From: a virus
IMG/VR virus record: IMGVR_UViG_3300027608_000130
Location: 1 to 26,840 of that record
Length of the DNA: 26,840 nucleotides
Strand: one strand, 5' to 3'
The notes under the pieces were generated by a model. That model ran no database searches, had not been told where the DNA came from, and worked only from the letters and a program-made list of their open reading frames with translations. This document shows positions 1 to 7,321 of this stretch, piece by piece. The translations under genes and the position numbers were made by a program. The first letter of the stretch is position 1. Each line of letters opens with the position of its first letter.

Positions 1-640
1 TTAATTTAGACGGTGGAGTAGTTACTGCAGTTTGTAAATTACCGCCAGTCTTAGCATTATAAGCATCAACACCTTTTTGCGTTAGACCACCAGTAGAACT
101 CTTGTGTCCTTTAGCGTCAATAGCATATTCTAATAACTCTTCATCAGTAATAGCTTCTAATTTTTCCCATATAGAATCAGCGTGAATATCATGCTCTAAT
201 GAAAGATCTTCAACATATTCTTCAATTAGATCAAACTGTTCTTCCAGTTCATCTCTGGATTGCATATAATCTCTAACAGAACTTATATAGTCTTGGGCCA
301 AAGTAATCTTAGACTGAACCCATTCAGGCATATTGTCGTCATCACTAAGCATGTCAATCAGATCTTTAGAGTTACGCAAAACAGTTTGTAATTGAGTGCG
401 AGCCATCTGACCTTCATAGTCATACTCTCCTTTATCAATTGCCTTTGCGGCTTCTTCTAACACATTGAAGACTTCTTCAATTTCTTCGTTTGCTGATTTA
501 AAATCAGCGTCAGTTGGAGCACCTTCACTTCCAGGTTTACGCATACGCTCACCTGAACCATTTTTAATTCGTTTTCTTTTAGCGTGAATGTTATCCCACA
601 GTCCACGCTTTTCTTCTAACCATTCTTTGAAATTAATCAT
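1..640 (-). CDS. Partial CTS-bearing protein with basic KRKR motif; C-terminus off the window
   Basis: The ATG at 640 overlaps the upstream stop as ATGA, and the frame stays open to position 1, so about 213 residues are visible and the end is missing. Residues 1-10 (MINFKEWLEE) match the T4 capsid-targeting pattern. Residues 14-43 carry a basic stretch (WDNIHAKRKRIK followed by GSGERMRKPGS and GAPT) that is common in small proteins of marine T4-like phages, which I recall under DUF5872. A long acidic helical middle follows. The last visible part (GLTQKGVDAYN, then NLQTAVTTPPSKL) resembles the start of a basic Cys-containing domain that I recall as DUF6321. The DUF numbers are from memory. A packaged, DNA-associated protein is an inference. 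Function is unknown. Confidence 0.75.
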   Translation of the reverse strand, partial: MINFKEWLEEKRGLWDNIHAKRKRIKNGSGERMRKPGSEGAPTDADFKSANEEIEEVFNVLEEAAKAIDKGEYDYEGQMARTQLQTVLRNSKDLIDMLSDDDNMPEWVQSKITLAQDYISSVRDYMQSRDELEEQFDLIEEYVEDLSLEHDIHADSIWEKLEAITDEELLEYAIDAKGHKSSTGGLTQKGVDAYNAKTGGNLQTAVTTPPSKL

Positions 641-1866
641 CTTTGCCACCCTTTAATTATGTCAGCAGAGAAATTAGCCTTGCTGAATTCCATACGATCT
701 ACAATCTTTACAGCACCACCAGTAAGGTGATCAATAGCAACGAAACCTTCTACACCTGTTGCTTTAAAGCCATTAGATGTTTTAAGGAATGTGCTAACAT
801 GACCAGCTGAATTCATTTTGTTTATAATCATTGCTTTTGCTTCAACCAATAGGTTTACTAGATCAAAGATTGCTACAATTTGATTTTGGTCATGATGAGC
901 GAAGAAGCTTAGAATCTTCTTACGCATATCTTCCTGCGTTTTCTTTCCAGCAGAAGTCTTTTTCTTTTCTATTTCTTTTTCGTATCTATCATGAATCCAG
1001 TGATAGAGCTCTTGAACGTGAGCTTTAGTGTTGGTGATTAGTTCACCTTTACGAATCTTTGAATTGCCGAATGTTTTTACAACCATCAATAGGTCTTCAT
1101 CAGCGCTAATAGCGTTTAGTGTTGGTGCACTGATGGAATTAAATAAAGTACCTGCACGAGAAAGAATCTTTGTAACTTCGGCAGTTTCAGATGCAGTGAA
1201 TGTTGCAGTTCCAGAATAGTCTTTATAGTTTGCGTCATCCATCCAAATACTTGACACATCGTTGAACTTATCAACGATAGTCTTACCGAAGGAAGCAGAC
1301 ATAGATTCAAATGAATCACCGGTATAAGTAGTATGCCAAACTATACCAATCTTTGAAGATCTAATCTTTTTACCAAGAGTAGAATCATATGGTACTGCAT
1401 ACATAATTGTGTTTGGATGGAAGGTGATGTATTTCTCACCATCAATAGTCTCGGTCTTCTTATCATCGGTAAACATTAAGTCACCCTGATATACACCGGA
1501 TTTAATACCAAGCTTTGAGAATTCTTTAAGAGCTATCTTTAGTTTTATAGCCAGATCACCGGATGTATCTGCTTCTACTTCAGCGGCAGTTTTATAAACT
1601 TTAGGATTTTTATTAAAAACCCCTTTTTTAGCTACGAAGAATTTTCCATCGGTTGGATCAATACCAGCAAAAACTGCAGGGGCACCATCCCATTTCACCG
1701 TTGCAGTGATTTTATTTTTGCTATGACCAGCAAGCATGTCGCGTAGGTCTTGTAGAAAATTGATAGCTTTACGTGTGCCAGTAACACCTTCATTGAAGAT
1801 TAGATCCTCAATGTGTTCCATGTGCGTATTTTTTTCTTCTTTTAAATATGTTTTAAAATTTAACAC
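637..1866 (-). CDS. Ligase-like covalent nucleotidyltransferase candidate with capsid-targeting N-terminus
   Basis: 409 aa, starting at a GTG that directly follows the upstream stop, with an AAGGTG ribosome site seven bases before it. Residues 1-10 (MLNFKTYLKE) resemble the T4 capsid-targeting sequence. Residues 58-61 are KWDG, fitting motif I (KxDG) of the ligase/capping nucleotidyltransferase superfamily. FVAKKGVFN at 77-85 sits where ligases have SRxG or SKGS. GVYQGDLMF (124-132) and TIMYAVP (153-159) fit motifs III and IIIa. EGFVAID (373-379) fits motif IV and VKIVD with K387 fits motif V. The motif order is correct and ends at the C-terminus, as in RNA ligases. I recall homologues in marine T4-like phages only as hypothetical proteins (DUF6267, from memory). 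The enzymatic role is an inference; the substrate is unknown. Confidence 0.8.
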   Translation of the reverse strand: MLNFKTYLKEEKNTHMEHIEDLIFNEGVTGTRKAINFLQDLRDMLAGHSKNKITATVKWDGAPAVFAGIDPTDGKFFVAKKGVFNKNPKVYKTAAEVEADTSGDLAIKLKIALKEFSKLGIKSGVYQGDLMFTDDKKTETIDGEKYITFHPNTIMYAVPYDSTLGKKIRSSKIGIVWHTTYTGDSFESMSASFGKTIVDKFNDVSSIWMDDANYKDYSGTATFTASETAEVTKILSRAGTLFNSISAPTLNAISADEDLLMVVKTFGNSKIRKGELITNTKAHVQELYHWIHDRYEKEIEKKKTSAGKKTQEDMRKKILSFFAHHDQNQIVAIFDLVNLLVEAKAMIINKMNSAGHVSTFLKTSNGFKATGVEGFVAIDHLTGGAVKIVDRMEFSKANFSADIIKGWQR

Positions 1867-3252
1867 TTAATACACCTTATAGTGAATTGATGAAAAGTCA
1901 TTTAATTTTTTAGCAGACATATACATTTTTTTAAACAATACTTTTTTATTTGATTCTGATTCAAAACTCCAGATATAATATAACAATACTGCAGCTCTTC
2001 GTATCTTATATTCATCTGGTTGCTTTTCATTTATCCCGTTGACATTAACTAAATCAAATTTATTAGCTTTAATAAATTTAGCGAATTGTATATCTTCCTT
2101 TTGAGTAATTAGTGTATCATATACACTATTTACTGTAGGCAATACTGTAGAAGCATATGTCACCCAATTCTTAATATTTGGAAACAATGTATTAATTACA
2201 TCGGATGATATAGCACCATCAAATGTTTTAGCATCTTGAGTTTGACCTTCGCCATATGTTTTTAATTGGCCAGATGCTGCTTTTGGTCGAAATCTAAATC
2301 TATAATTAATAGTATTATCATACGATTTAAATATTGGTAGAATATCAAAATAAGAATTTTCTACATTATATTCGAATTTATTTGATATTTTAGTATACTG
2401 TATATTATCTACTAGATCTGCATCTACTTTAACTTTAATAATATTAGCTTTAGGATTAGATACTTTCTTCAATGATATACCATAAAGATCTTTAGAATTA
2501 AAAGCCTTTTCTAAAAATAAATTTAAGTTTTCGATTCCTACTTTTTTAGTTTTTAATTCATTATACAATATATTTATATTCGACTGTAAAATATTCTCAC
2601 TGGATTTTTTTACAGCCCAAATATCTGCAGGATTCCAATTATCTTTACTATCTGGCAAAATCTTTTCATCGGTAATTTTATTTAGAAAATCTATTTTTCG
2701 TTTGTCACTGTCTCTGTAAAAGTTATATTGATTAAGATTTGGTATTACGGTATTAATAGCATTAAATGTTTTAACAAATGAATCATGCCATGATTTATCA
2801 AATTCAAATTTAATGGTTTTGTTTATAGTTTCTTTAGATGGTATTGACCCATATTCTAACATAAATCGAATAGCATCTTCTTGCTGAGCAGTTGAAGGAG
2901 TTTTATTAGTATTAGAATTTCCATCATTATCTATGACGTTAGTTAAACGGCCGCCAGATTTATATAATCTAAATTTAAATGAATCTATTGTAAACAATCC
3001 TTGATTATTCGGTTTTTCTAAAACAGCTTTTACATTTTTATCTGCTGAAATTGCATTATATATTTGGTTAAAGGTGTTAATGTCATTTGATACTAATTTT
3101 AAGCGAACTATTCCACTTATTACGCCGTCTTCAGTTTCTACAAAAAGAGATAATTTATATGGCAATAATTTTTTCATGACTGGTTTTAACTTAAGGCTCT
3201 TGCCTATAAGTATAGCAAACCCACTTTCTCCCTGAAAATATTTTTTTGACAT
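1867..3252 (-). CDS. Phage protein of unknown function with PD-(D/E)XK-like motifs
   Basis: 461 aa, very A+T-rich codons, first gene after the 3295-3310 terminator and directly abutting the next gene. I recognise no named family. A glutamate-containing helix (QEDAIRFMLEYG, 124-135), then WNPADIW (206-212) and GISLKK (258-263) fit the order of a PD-(D/E)XK nuclease core: helix Glu, Asp210, and a hydrophobic-x-Lys in which Ser replaces the usual Glu. A basic strand YRFRFRPKA lies at 317-325 and is followed by a Gly/Gln-rich loop. There is no signal peptide or membrane segment. The start ATG at 3252 is preceded by a weak GAG site and, farther up, by a late-promoter-like AATAAATA. The nuclease call is a weak inference; a structural or DNA-binding role is equally possible. 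Confidence 0.75.
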   Translation of the reverse strand: MSKKYFQGESGFAILIGKSLKLKPVMKKLLPYKLSLFVETEDGVISGIVRLKLVSNDINTFNQIYNAISADKNVKAVLEKPNNQGLFTIDSFKFRLYKSGGRLTNVIDNDGNSNTNKTPSTAQQEDAIRFMLEYGSIPSKETINKTIKFEFDKSWHDSFVKTFNAINTVIPNLNQYNFYRDSDKRKIDFLNKITDEKILPDSKDNWNPADIWAVKKSSENILQSNINILYNELKTKKVGIENLNLFLEKAFNSKDLYGISLKKVSNPKANIIKVKVDADLVDNIQYTKISNKFEYNVENSYFDILPIFKSYDNTINYRFRFRPKAASGQLKTYGEGQTQDAKTFDGAISSDVINTLFPNIKNWVTYASTVLPTVNSVYDTLITQKEDIQFAKFIKANKFDLVNVNGINEKQPDEYKIRRAAVLLYYIWSFESESNKKVLFKKMYMSAKKLNDFSSIHYKVY

Positions 3253-3277
3253 ATTAAATCTCGATACATTGATACTA

Positions 3278-3285
3278 TATTTATT
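3278..3285 (-). promoter_or_regulatory. Late-promoter-like box (AATAAATA)
   Basis: One mismatch to the T4 late -10 sequence TATAAATA. It lies 25 bases upstream of the 461-aa gene and immediately downstream of a strong terminator, so that gene and the two after it need their own promoter. A gp55 homologue is encoded in the window. The match is short in A+T-rich DNA. Confidence 0.35.
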
Positions 3286-3287
3286 AA

Positions 3288-3310
3288 ACTAAAAATGCCC
3301 CGAAGGGCAT
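3288..3310 (-). terminator. Rho-independent terminator with UUCG loop
   Basis: On the minus strand a perfect 6-bp stem ATGCCC/GGGCAT encloses a TTCG tetraloop (arms 3305-3310 and 3295-3300) and is followed by TTTTAGTTT. It begins 4 bases after the methyltransferase stop codon. C(UUCG)G-loop terminators are typical of T4-like phages. It marks the end of the DNA-modification operon. Confidence 0.92.
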
Positions 3311-3313
3311 CAA

Positions 3314-4504
3314 TTAGAAGAAACTTTCTAAACTTTGTATAGGTTCAGTGTCTCGAATCTCGTATGTCTTATTGTTATTAAACTGATAGAGCAACGAAGC
3401 ATTAAATCTATCACGCTTACCTTCCAACGATGCTTTAATTTCCATCGCCATATCTGTCGCAGTTCCAACAGGCACATTCTGACAAACATGATTTAGGTTT
3501 TTTGCTGGACTTAACAACTCAAAGTCTTGAGGTAAACCCATAATAGACATACACTCACGATATGTCAGGTATCTATCTTCGTATGGATGAGTCATGGATA
3601 CGGGAAGATGCCCAACAAAAGCGCCAATGTAGTCCTTTGGAATATATGATGCACGTCTCATAATGTTTCCGCCACCATCAAGTTTATCTTGCATGGCTTC
3701 CATCTTTTCAGCAAACTTAGTGTATCCTTCTTTTTCAAAGAAAGACTTTACCATACGATAGTTGTGACCATTCTCTTCAATGTAATGCATTGCATCTGTA
3801 GACTTCTTTAGAGTCTTTTGAAATTCTGCATGAGTAATTCCACCATGCATAACCTCAAGAACATACCGATAGTAAGGATCATCTTTACTTGGAATCTTTT
3901 TATTAGTTCTAACGTGTTGCAGCGCAGATGGAGAAATGTCTGCAAATAGATCTTCAATCTTTTTATTAGGACGATCAAAGTAATTAAAGAGTGGAACTGT
4001 GTTGCCCTGCCAAAAGAAATAGAATGATCGTTCTCTTACTTGACTTAGTCCATGCAATAAAGACTTAGTTCTATACACAGACATTGTATAACCATTATCA
4101 GTGGCAAGCTTATGAAGTTTATCTACGATTGGTTTGCCCATTGCACCGGCAAATCGTGGAGCATTTTCTCCCCACAACACTTGTGGGTTCATTTCCTCTA
4201 GCACGTACTTAGTCGTGGTTGTCAACCAATCATTAACGGCTGCATCGGAATTAGCTGAAGGTGATAAAGAAGATAGCCCAGCACAAGGACACACAGCGTT
4301 GACAACATCAACATAATGAGGATGCTTACCGCCTTCATCAAGTAAGATGTAAGGAACGTCTTTAAGGTGATTGACCAAGTGAGAATCATTGTTGCTGAAT
4401 GGAGAGTATGAAAGTAAGTAATCTGGTTTAGTTCCAAATGCCGCCATTTGGCCAAGTGTTTCTCCGCCAATAAGTGGAACTATACTTGCATGTTTTAGAG
4501 TCAT
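3314..4504 (-). CDS. DNA cytosine-C5 methyltransferase, divergent
   Basis: 396 aa; the ATG overlaps the glucosyltransferase stop as ATGA. Conserved C5-methyltransferase motifs are visible: motif IV CPC with catalytic Cys74 (71-76), motif VI GENAPRF (112-118), motif VIII QVRER (155-159), motif IX RYLTYRE then GLPQDF (311-328), and motif X QNVPVGTA (342-349). The target-recognition region would be about 170-305. The N-terminal cofactor region is unusual: IVPLIGGETLG replaces the FxGxGG loop, and SYSPF stands where the acidic motif II residue is expected. The protein ends in IQSLESFF, close to the polymerase C-terminus SLEDFF, so it may bind the gp45 clamp. A C5 methylase in a hydroxymethylcytosine phage is odd, because C5 should already be substituted. 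Family assignment is firm; the real substrate is open. Confidence 0.9.
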   Translation of the reverse strand: MTLKHASIVPLIGGETLGQMAAFGTKPDYLLSYSPFSNNDSHLVNHLKDVPYILLDEGGKHPHYVDVVNAVCPCAGLSSLSPSANSDAAVNDWLTTTTKYVLEEMNPQVLWGENAPRFAGAMGKPIVDKLHKLATDNGYTMSVYRTKSLLHGLSQVRERSFYFFWQGNTVPLFNYFDRPNKKIEDLFADISPSALQHVRTNKKIPSKDDPYYRYVLEVMHGGITHAEFQKTLKKSTDAMHYIEENGHNYRMVKSFFEKEGYTKFAEKMEAMQDKLDGGGNIMRRASYIPKDYIGAFVGHLPVSMTHPYEDRYLTYRECMSIMGLPQDFELLSPAKNLNHVCQNVPVGTATDMAMEIKASLEGKRDRFNASLLYQFNNNKTYEIRDTEPIQSLESFF

Positions 4505-5706
4505 AAGTTATTTTCGATTTGTTTCATCATTTCGGCAAAGGTATGCTGAGAATCCTGATGTTGTTTATAAAATTCAAATGCCATTTCACGATATTCATTT
4601 CTCATAACATCGTCATTGGCTAACTTATTTAGTAATTCATACGCTGGCTGCATGTCATTGTCGTCAAGCCAAATAGTTCCAGTGTCCTTGCAATTAATAA
4701 GCTTATCGCCGAATGCTCTATGAGTACAGCGTTCGCCATAGGCTTTACGGAATACGGGAACTACACCTGTACACGCAACTTCGCAATGAGTGTATTCAAT
4801 AGAACGTTCAATGTATCGTTCGTCTAATACAGATAATTGATAACCAAATCCACAACGAGCCATGCGATGAAGCATTTCATCATTGATGTATGGACCAAAT
4901 ACATATGCTGGTTCGTTATTCTTCAACGATGTGTTGGAGATACTAACATCAATGCAAGAGTTAAATTCTGACAACTCACGGAATCCAAGATATGCTGGAG
5001 ACTTTTCAATACCTTCAAAGGTTGTGATGTATCCATTAGGACGTAAGAATTCATTGTGGAATTTAAACATCTGAACGTAACCTTTCCACGAGGTAGTACG
5101 ACCAATCCACTTATTCATGATAGGATCAGTTCCTTCAATAGGTAACCAATACTTATTACGAATAGAATCAAAGTCCATGCCTGGTTGGAAGTTCAGAATA
5201 GTCTTAGATGTATCATCATCAAAGAATCCTGCTAACCCACCTCCGCCAGTTGAAGACTTAACAGCACGAGCGAAGTCATTGCGAGAACTATGGCCAAAAA
5301 GAATTGTAGCTTTTCCGATAGACTCATCGATTGCAGCATTACGCTTAATCGACAACGCAGAGTGATCATGTTGAATAAGAACAATTGGTTTAGTAATTTC
5401 ATTTAGTGCTCTCTTAAATTGAATGATACATTCGTCAGGATGTCCAATGGACGGTAGACTATTAATGATAACTACATCAGCAGCATTACAACCAGCAATG
5501 AGCTTATTAGTTTCTTCAGGTTTTGTAAACTTTAGTTGAACTACATTGGATACATCATGGGCGTTCTTACGAGTCCACGACTTATCTTTAGAAGAGAACA
5601 CAGTAAATTCGTGTCCATTCTTTGCAAGCCATTTGGTTTGCTCAACGGTAAATTTAGTTACGCCGCAGCCTTCAATGCCTCGTCCCATAATAATTGCTAT
5701 TTTCAT
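4501..5706 (-). CDS. agt: DNA alpha-glucosyltransferase (T4 Agt-like, GT-B)
   Basis: 401 aa, very like T4 Agt in sequence and length (about 400). Shared blocks include the N-terminal RGIEGCGVTKF (9-19), KDKSWTR, the IQHDHSAL block, WIGRTTSWKG in the middle, and GFGYQL followed by EYTHCE near the sugar-nucleotide site. Agt transfers glucose from UDP-glucose in alpha linkage to 5-hydroxymethylcytosine in finished DNA, which shields it from restriction. The ATG has a good AGGAA ribosome site at the right distance. The gene sits between dCMP deaminase and the C5 methyltransferase, in an operon with dCMP hydroxymethylase, which makes the substrate base. No beta-glucosyltransferase is visible here. 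T4 Agt has been reported to contact the gp45 clamp; no SLxxFF-type tail is seen in this copy. Confidence 0.95.
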   Translation of the reverse strand: MKIAIIMGRGIEGCGVTKFTVEQTKWLAKNGHEFTVFSSKDKSWTRKNAHDVSNVVQLKFTKPEETNKLIAGCNAADVVIINSLPSIGHPDECIIQFKRALNEITKPIVLIQHDHSALSIKRNAAIDESIGKATILFGHSSRNDFARAVKSSTGGGGLAGFFDDDTSKTILNFQPGMDFDSIRNKYWLPIEGTDPIMNKWIGRTTSWKGYVQMFKFHNEFLRPNGYITTFEGIEKSPAYLGFRELSEFNSCIDVSISNTSLKNNEPAYVFGPYINDEMLHRMARCGFGYQLSVLDERYIERSIEYTHCEVACTGVVPVFRKAYGERCTHRAFGDKLINCKDTGTIWLDDNDMQPAYELLNKLANDDVMRNEYREMAFEFYKQHQDSQHTFAEMMKQIENNL

Positions 5707-5714
5707 TTATATTC

Positions 5715-6167
5715 CTATGTTTGTATCCATTCGCATCGTACGCCAGCTTCACTGAACATATCGCATGTTAAGTCATATGCTTCTGTCCAAATTGCTGGTA
5801 CCGCATCATCTGTATATATGAAAACTTCTTTGATGCCTACTTGAATAATTCCTTTAGCACATTCAGAACAAACAGGAAGCCCATATACATAGAGTGATGC
5901 ACCATCAAGAGATACGCCATTGAATGTTGCATTGTAGATCACATTCATTTCAGCATGAACTACAAGTTTATATTTCATAGGGCGATCGTTGTACCGATCA
6001 GCGCTGTCTAAAATACCACGAGGAAATCCATTGAATCCCTGTGAAAGAATCTGACCCTTAGATCCTACAGCAACAGCGCCAATTTTTCTACTTGGATCTT
6101 TACTCCAAGTAGAAACTCGTTTTGCTAGATCTAAATAACGATTACGCCATGTTGTACTTGGTGTCAT
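5715..6167 (-). CDS. cd: dCMP deaminase
   Basis: 150 aa from the chosen ATG at 6167. An in-frame ATG at 6215 would add 16 residues but overlap gene 42 by 74 bases. The 6167 start has a GAAGAG site just upstream and gives the normal N-terminus, with TWRNRYLDLAKRV leading into the core. Zinc motifs are HAEMN (His71, Glu73) and PVCSEC (Cys100, Cys103), the CMP/dCMP deaminase signature. The enzyme converts dCMP to dUMP for dTMP synthesis. In this phage it competes with dCMP hydroxymethylase for the same substrate and sets the hmC to T ratio. It overlaps the end of gene 42 by 26 bases, in the same operon, as expected for coupled nucleotide supply. Confidence 0.95.
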   Translation of the reverse strand: MTPSTTWRNRYLDLAKRVSTWSKDPSRKIGAVAVGSKGQILSQGFNGFPRGILDSADRYNDRPMKYKLVVHAEMNVIYNATFNGVSLDGASLYVYGLPVCSECAKGIIQVGIKEVFIYTDDAVPAIWTEAYDLTCDMFSEAGVRCEWIQT

Positions 6168-6867
6168 ACTCTTCTTTAGTGATTGTGGTTTCGTTTGTTT
6201 TAATGAAGTGATCAATCAGATAAAAATGTCTTTCATATACATGAAGTGAACCTGCAGCCCAATAAATATCGCCTGTTGTATACACCTTACCATGATTCAT
6301 TAGTTTTGCTTGTACTTTATCAAGCATATATTCTTGCCATGCATAGTCATTACGATATCCAAAAATAGCATCATTACTGCGCATATTAACTATAGCATGG
6401 ATTTTACCATCACGTATAATATACTGTACGGTATTAGTGCACATAAAGTCTGAACGACCATTCTTAGTATGATCACCCCACATCTCAGGACGAGTATAGA
6501 TCATAGTAGCACGGCGAGAATCTGGCTGGTGTTCTAACTCAGCTACAACGTTTGCAAACTGATGATTATTCTCTGCAGAAAATACACACCATCCATAGTT
6601 GCTATTAATGTAACCATCTTTATCTGCTATTTGTTTCCAAATAACTGGAGGACCACCGGGAATATCATTAACGTTTAATGATTGACCTTCATACCAACGA
6701 ATTTCGCGACTTACATATTCATTGTTAACAGCACCGAAAATCAAAGGCTCAGTTGCGGTAAAGTTAGCATTTATAATCTCGATAGTTTTTACACCGGACT
6801 TATCAATTACAAATTTACTGCGCTGATAGAGTTGCGCAAACTGATGACGAATATCATGTACGATCAT
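6142..6867 (-). CDS. 42: dCMP hydroxymethylase (T4 gp42-like)
   Basis: 241 aa against 246 in T4, with strong similarity along the whole length: KSGVKTIEI (23-31), INSNYGW (87-93), PDSRRATMIYTRP (115-127), DFMCTNTVQY (140-149) and FGYRNDYAWQ (169-178). Cys143 corresponds to the T4 catalytic Cys148. Asp174 corresponds to T4 Asp179, where thymidylate synthases carry Asn, so the substrate should be dCMP rather than dUMP. It makes 5-hydroxymethyl-dCMP from methylene-tetrahydrofolate in the cytoplasm. An AGGAG site precedes the ATG. The gene overlaps the Nmad1-like gene by 14 bases and is followed by deaminase and alpha-glucosyltransferase. Together these predict hmC-containing, glucosylated phage DNA. 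The matching dCTPase (T4 gp56) is not recognisable in the window. Confidence 0.97.
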   Translation of the reverse strand: MIVHDIRHQFAQLYQRSKFVIDKSGVKTIEIINANFTATEPLIFGAVNNEYVSREIRWYEGQSLNVNDIPGGPPVIWKQIADKDGYINSNYGWCVFSAENNHQFANVVAELEHQPDSRRATMIYTRPEMWGDHTKNGRSDFMCTNTVQYIIRDGKIHAIVNMRSNDAIFGYRNDYAWQEYMLDKVQAKLMNHGKVYTTGDIYWAAGSLHVYERHFYLIDHFIKTNETTITKEEYDTKYNMA

Positions 6868-7321
6868 TCTGCACTCCTATTGGCCAAGATGAATTAGTAC
6901 CATTATTAATAGTAATTGTACCAGACGTTTGTAGTCTAAACTTATCTGGAGTCAATGCAGTTGTTGGATGAGTTTGTTTAGTGATACGACGATTGAAGAT
7001 ATCCTTAGTACCATCTTGTCCATCGATTTCACCACGCATATATGCAACTACAAACGATAGGTAGTTGATTGCATCAAGTGCAGAATCCTCAACAGATTCG
7101 AAGTTTGCTTTACCGCCTGCTTCCATTGTTTCAAGAACAGAAACCATACGTAGAAGTTTACCATTCACGGTGTCAAGAATAGTATGAACACCACGAGGGT
7201 AGTGATCCACCTGACGAACGCGACTCAAAGGATTTTGATAATCCTGGCCTTTCTTTTCTTGAATAGCAGCTGCCTCAAGAAGTACGTTTGCAGAGTAACG
7301 AGTAAATTGTTTATCAGTCAT
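6854..7321 (-). CDS. Nucleotide-modification-associated protein, Nmad1/DUF1599-like
   Basis: 155 aa; ATGA overlap with the upstream gene and 14-base overlap with gene 42. The all-helical first 100 residues show KGQDYQNP (24-31), GVHTILDTVNGKLLR (44-58) and FESVEDSALDAINYL (74-88). The last is an acidic helix of the kind found in DUF1599 (Nucleotide modification associated domain 1) and in all-alpha NTP pyrophosphohydrolases. The C-terminal 55 residues look disordered. DUF1599 proteins occur with modified-base pathways, and here the gene directly precedes dCMP hydroxymethylase. A role in nucleotide supply or in removing unmodified dCTP is an inference from fold and position; family assignment is from memory of motifs. 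Confidence 0.8.
   Translation of the reverse strand: MTDKQFTRYSANVLLEAAAIQEKKGQDYQNPLSRVRQVDHYPRGVHTILDTVNGKLLRMVSVLETMEAGGKANFESVEDSALDAINYLSFVVAYMRGEIDGQDGTKDIFNRRITKQTHPTTALTPDKFRLQTSGTITINNGTNSSWPIGVQNDRT

Noticed and set aside
2571-2578. Exact TATAAATA on the minus strand
   Set aside because: Lies inside the 461-aa gene, in very A+T-rich coding sequence, about 700 bases from the next start; probably chance.
6168-6215. Longer N-terminus for dCMP deaminase from 6215
   Set aside because: Would overlap gene 42 by 74 bases and add residues unlike the family; the start at 6167 has a ribosome site and the usual N-terminus.
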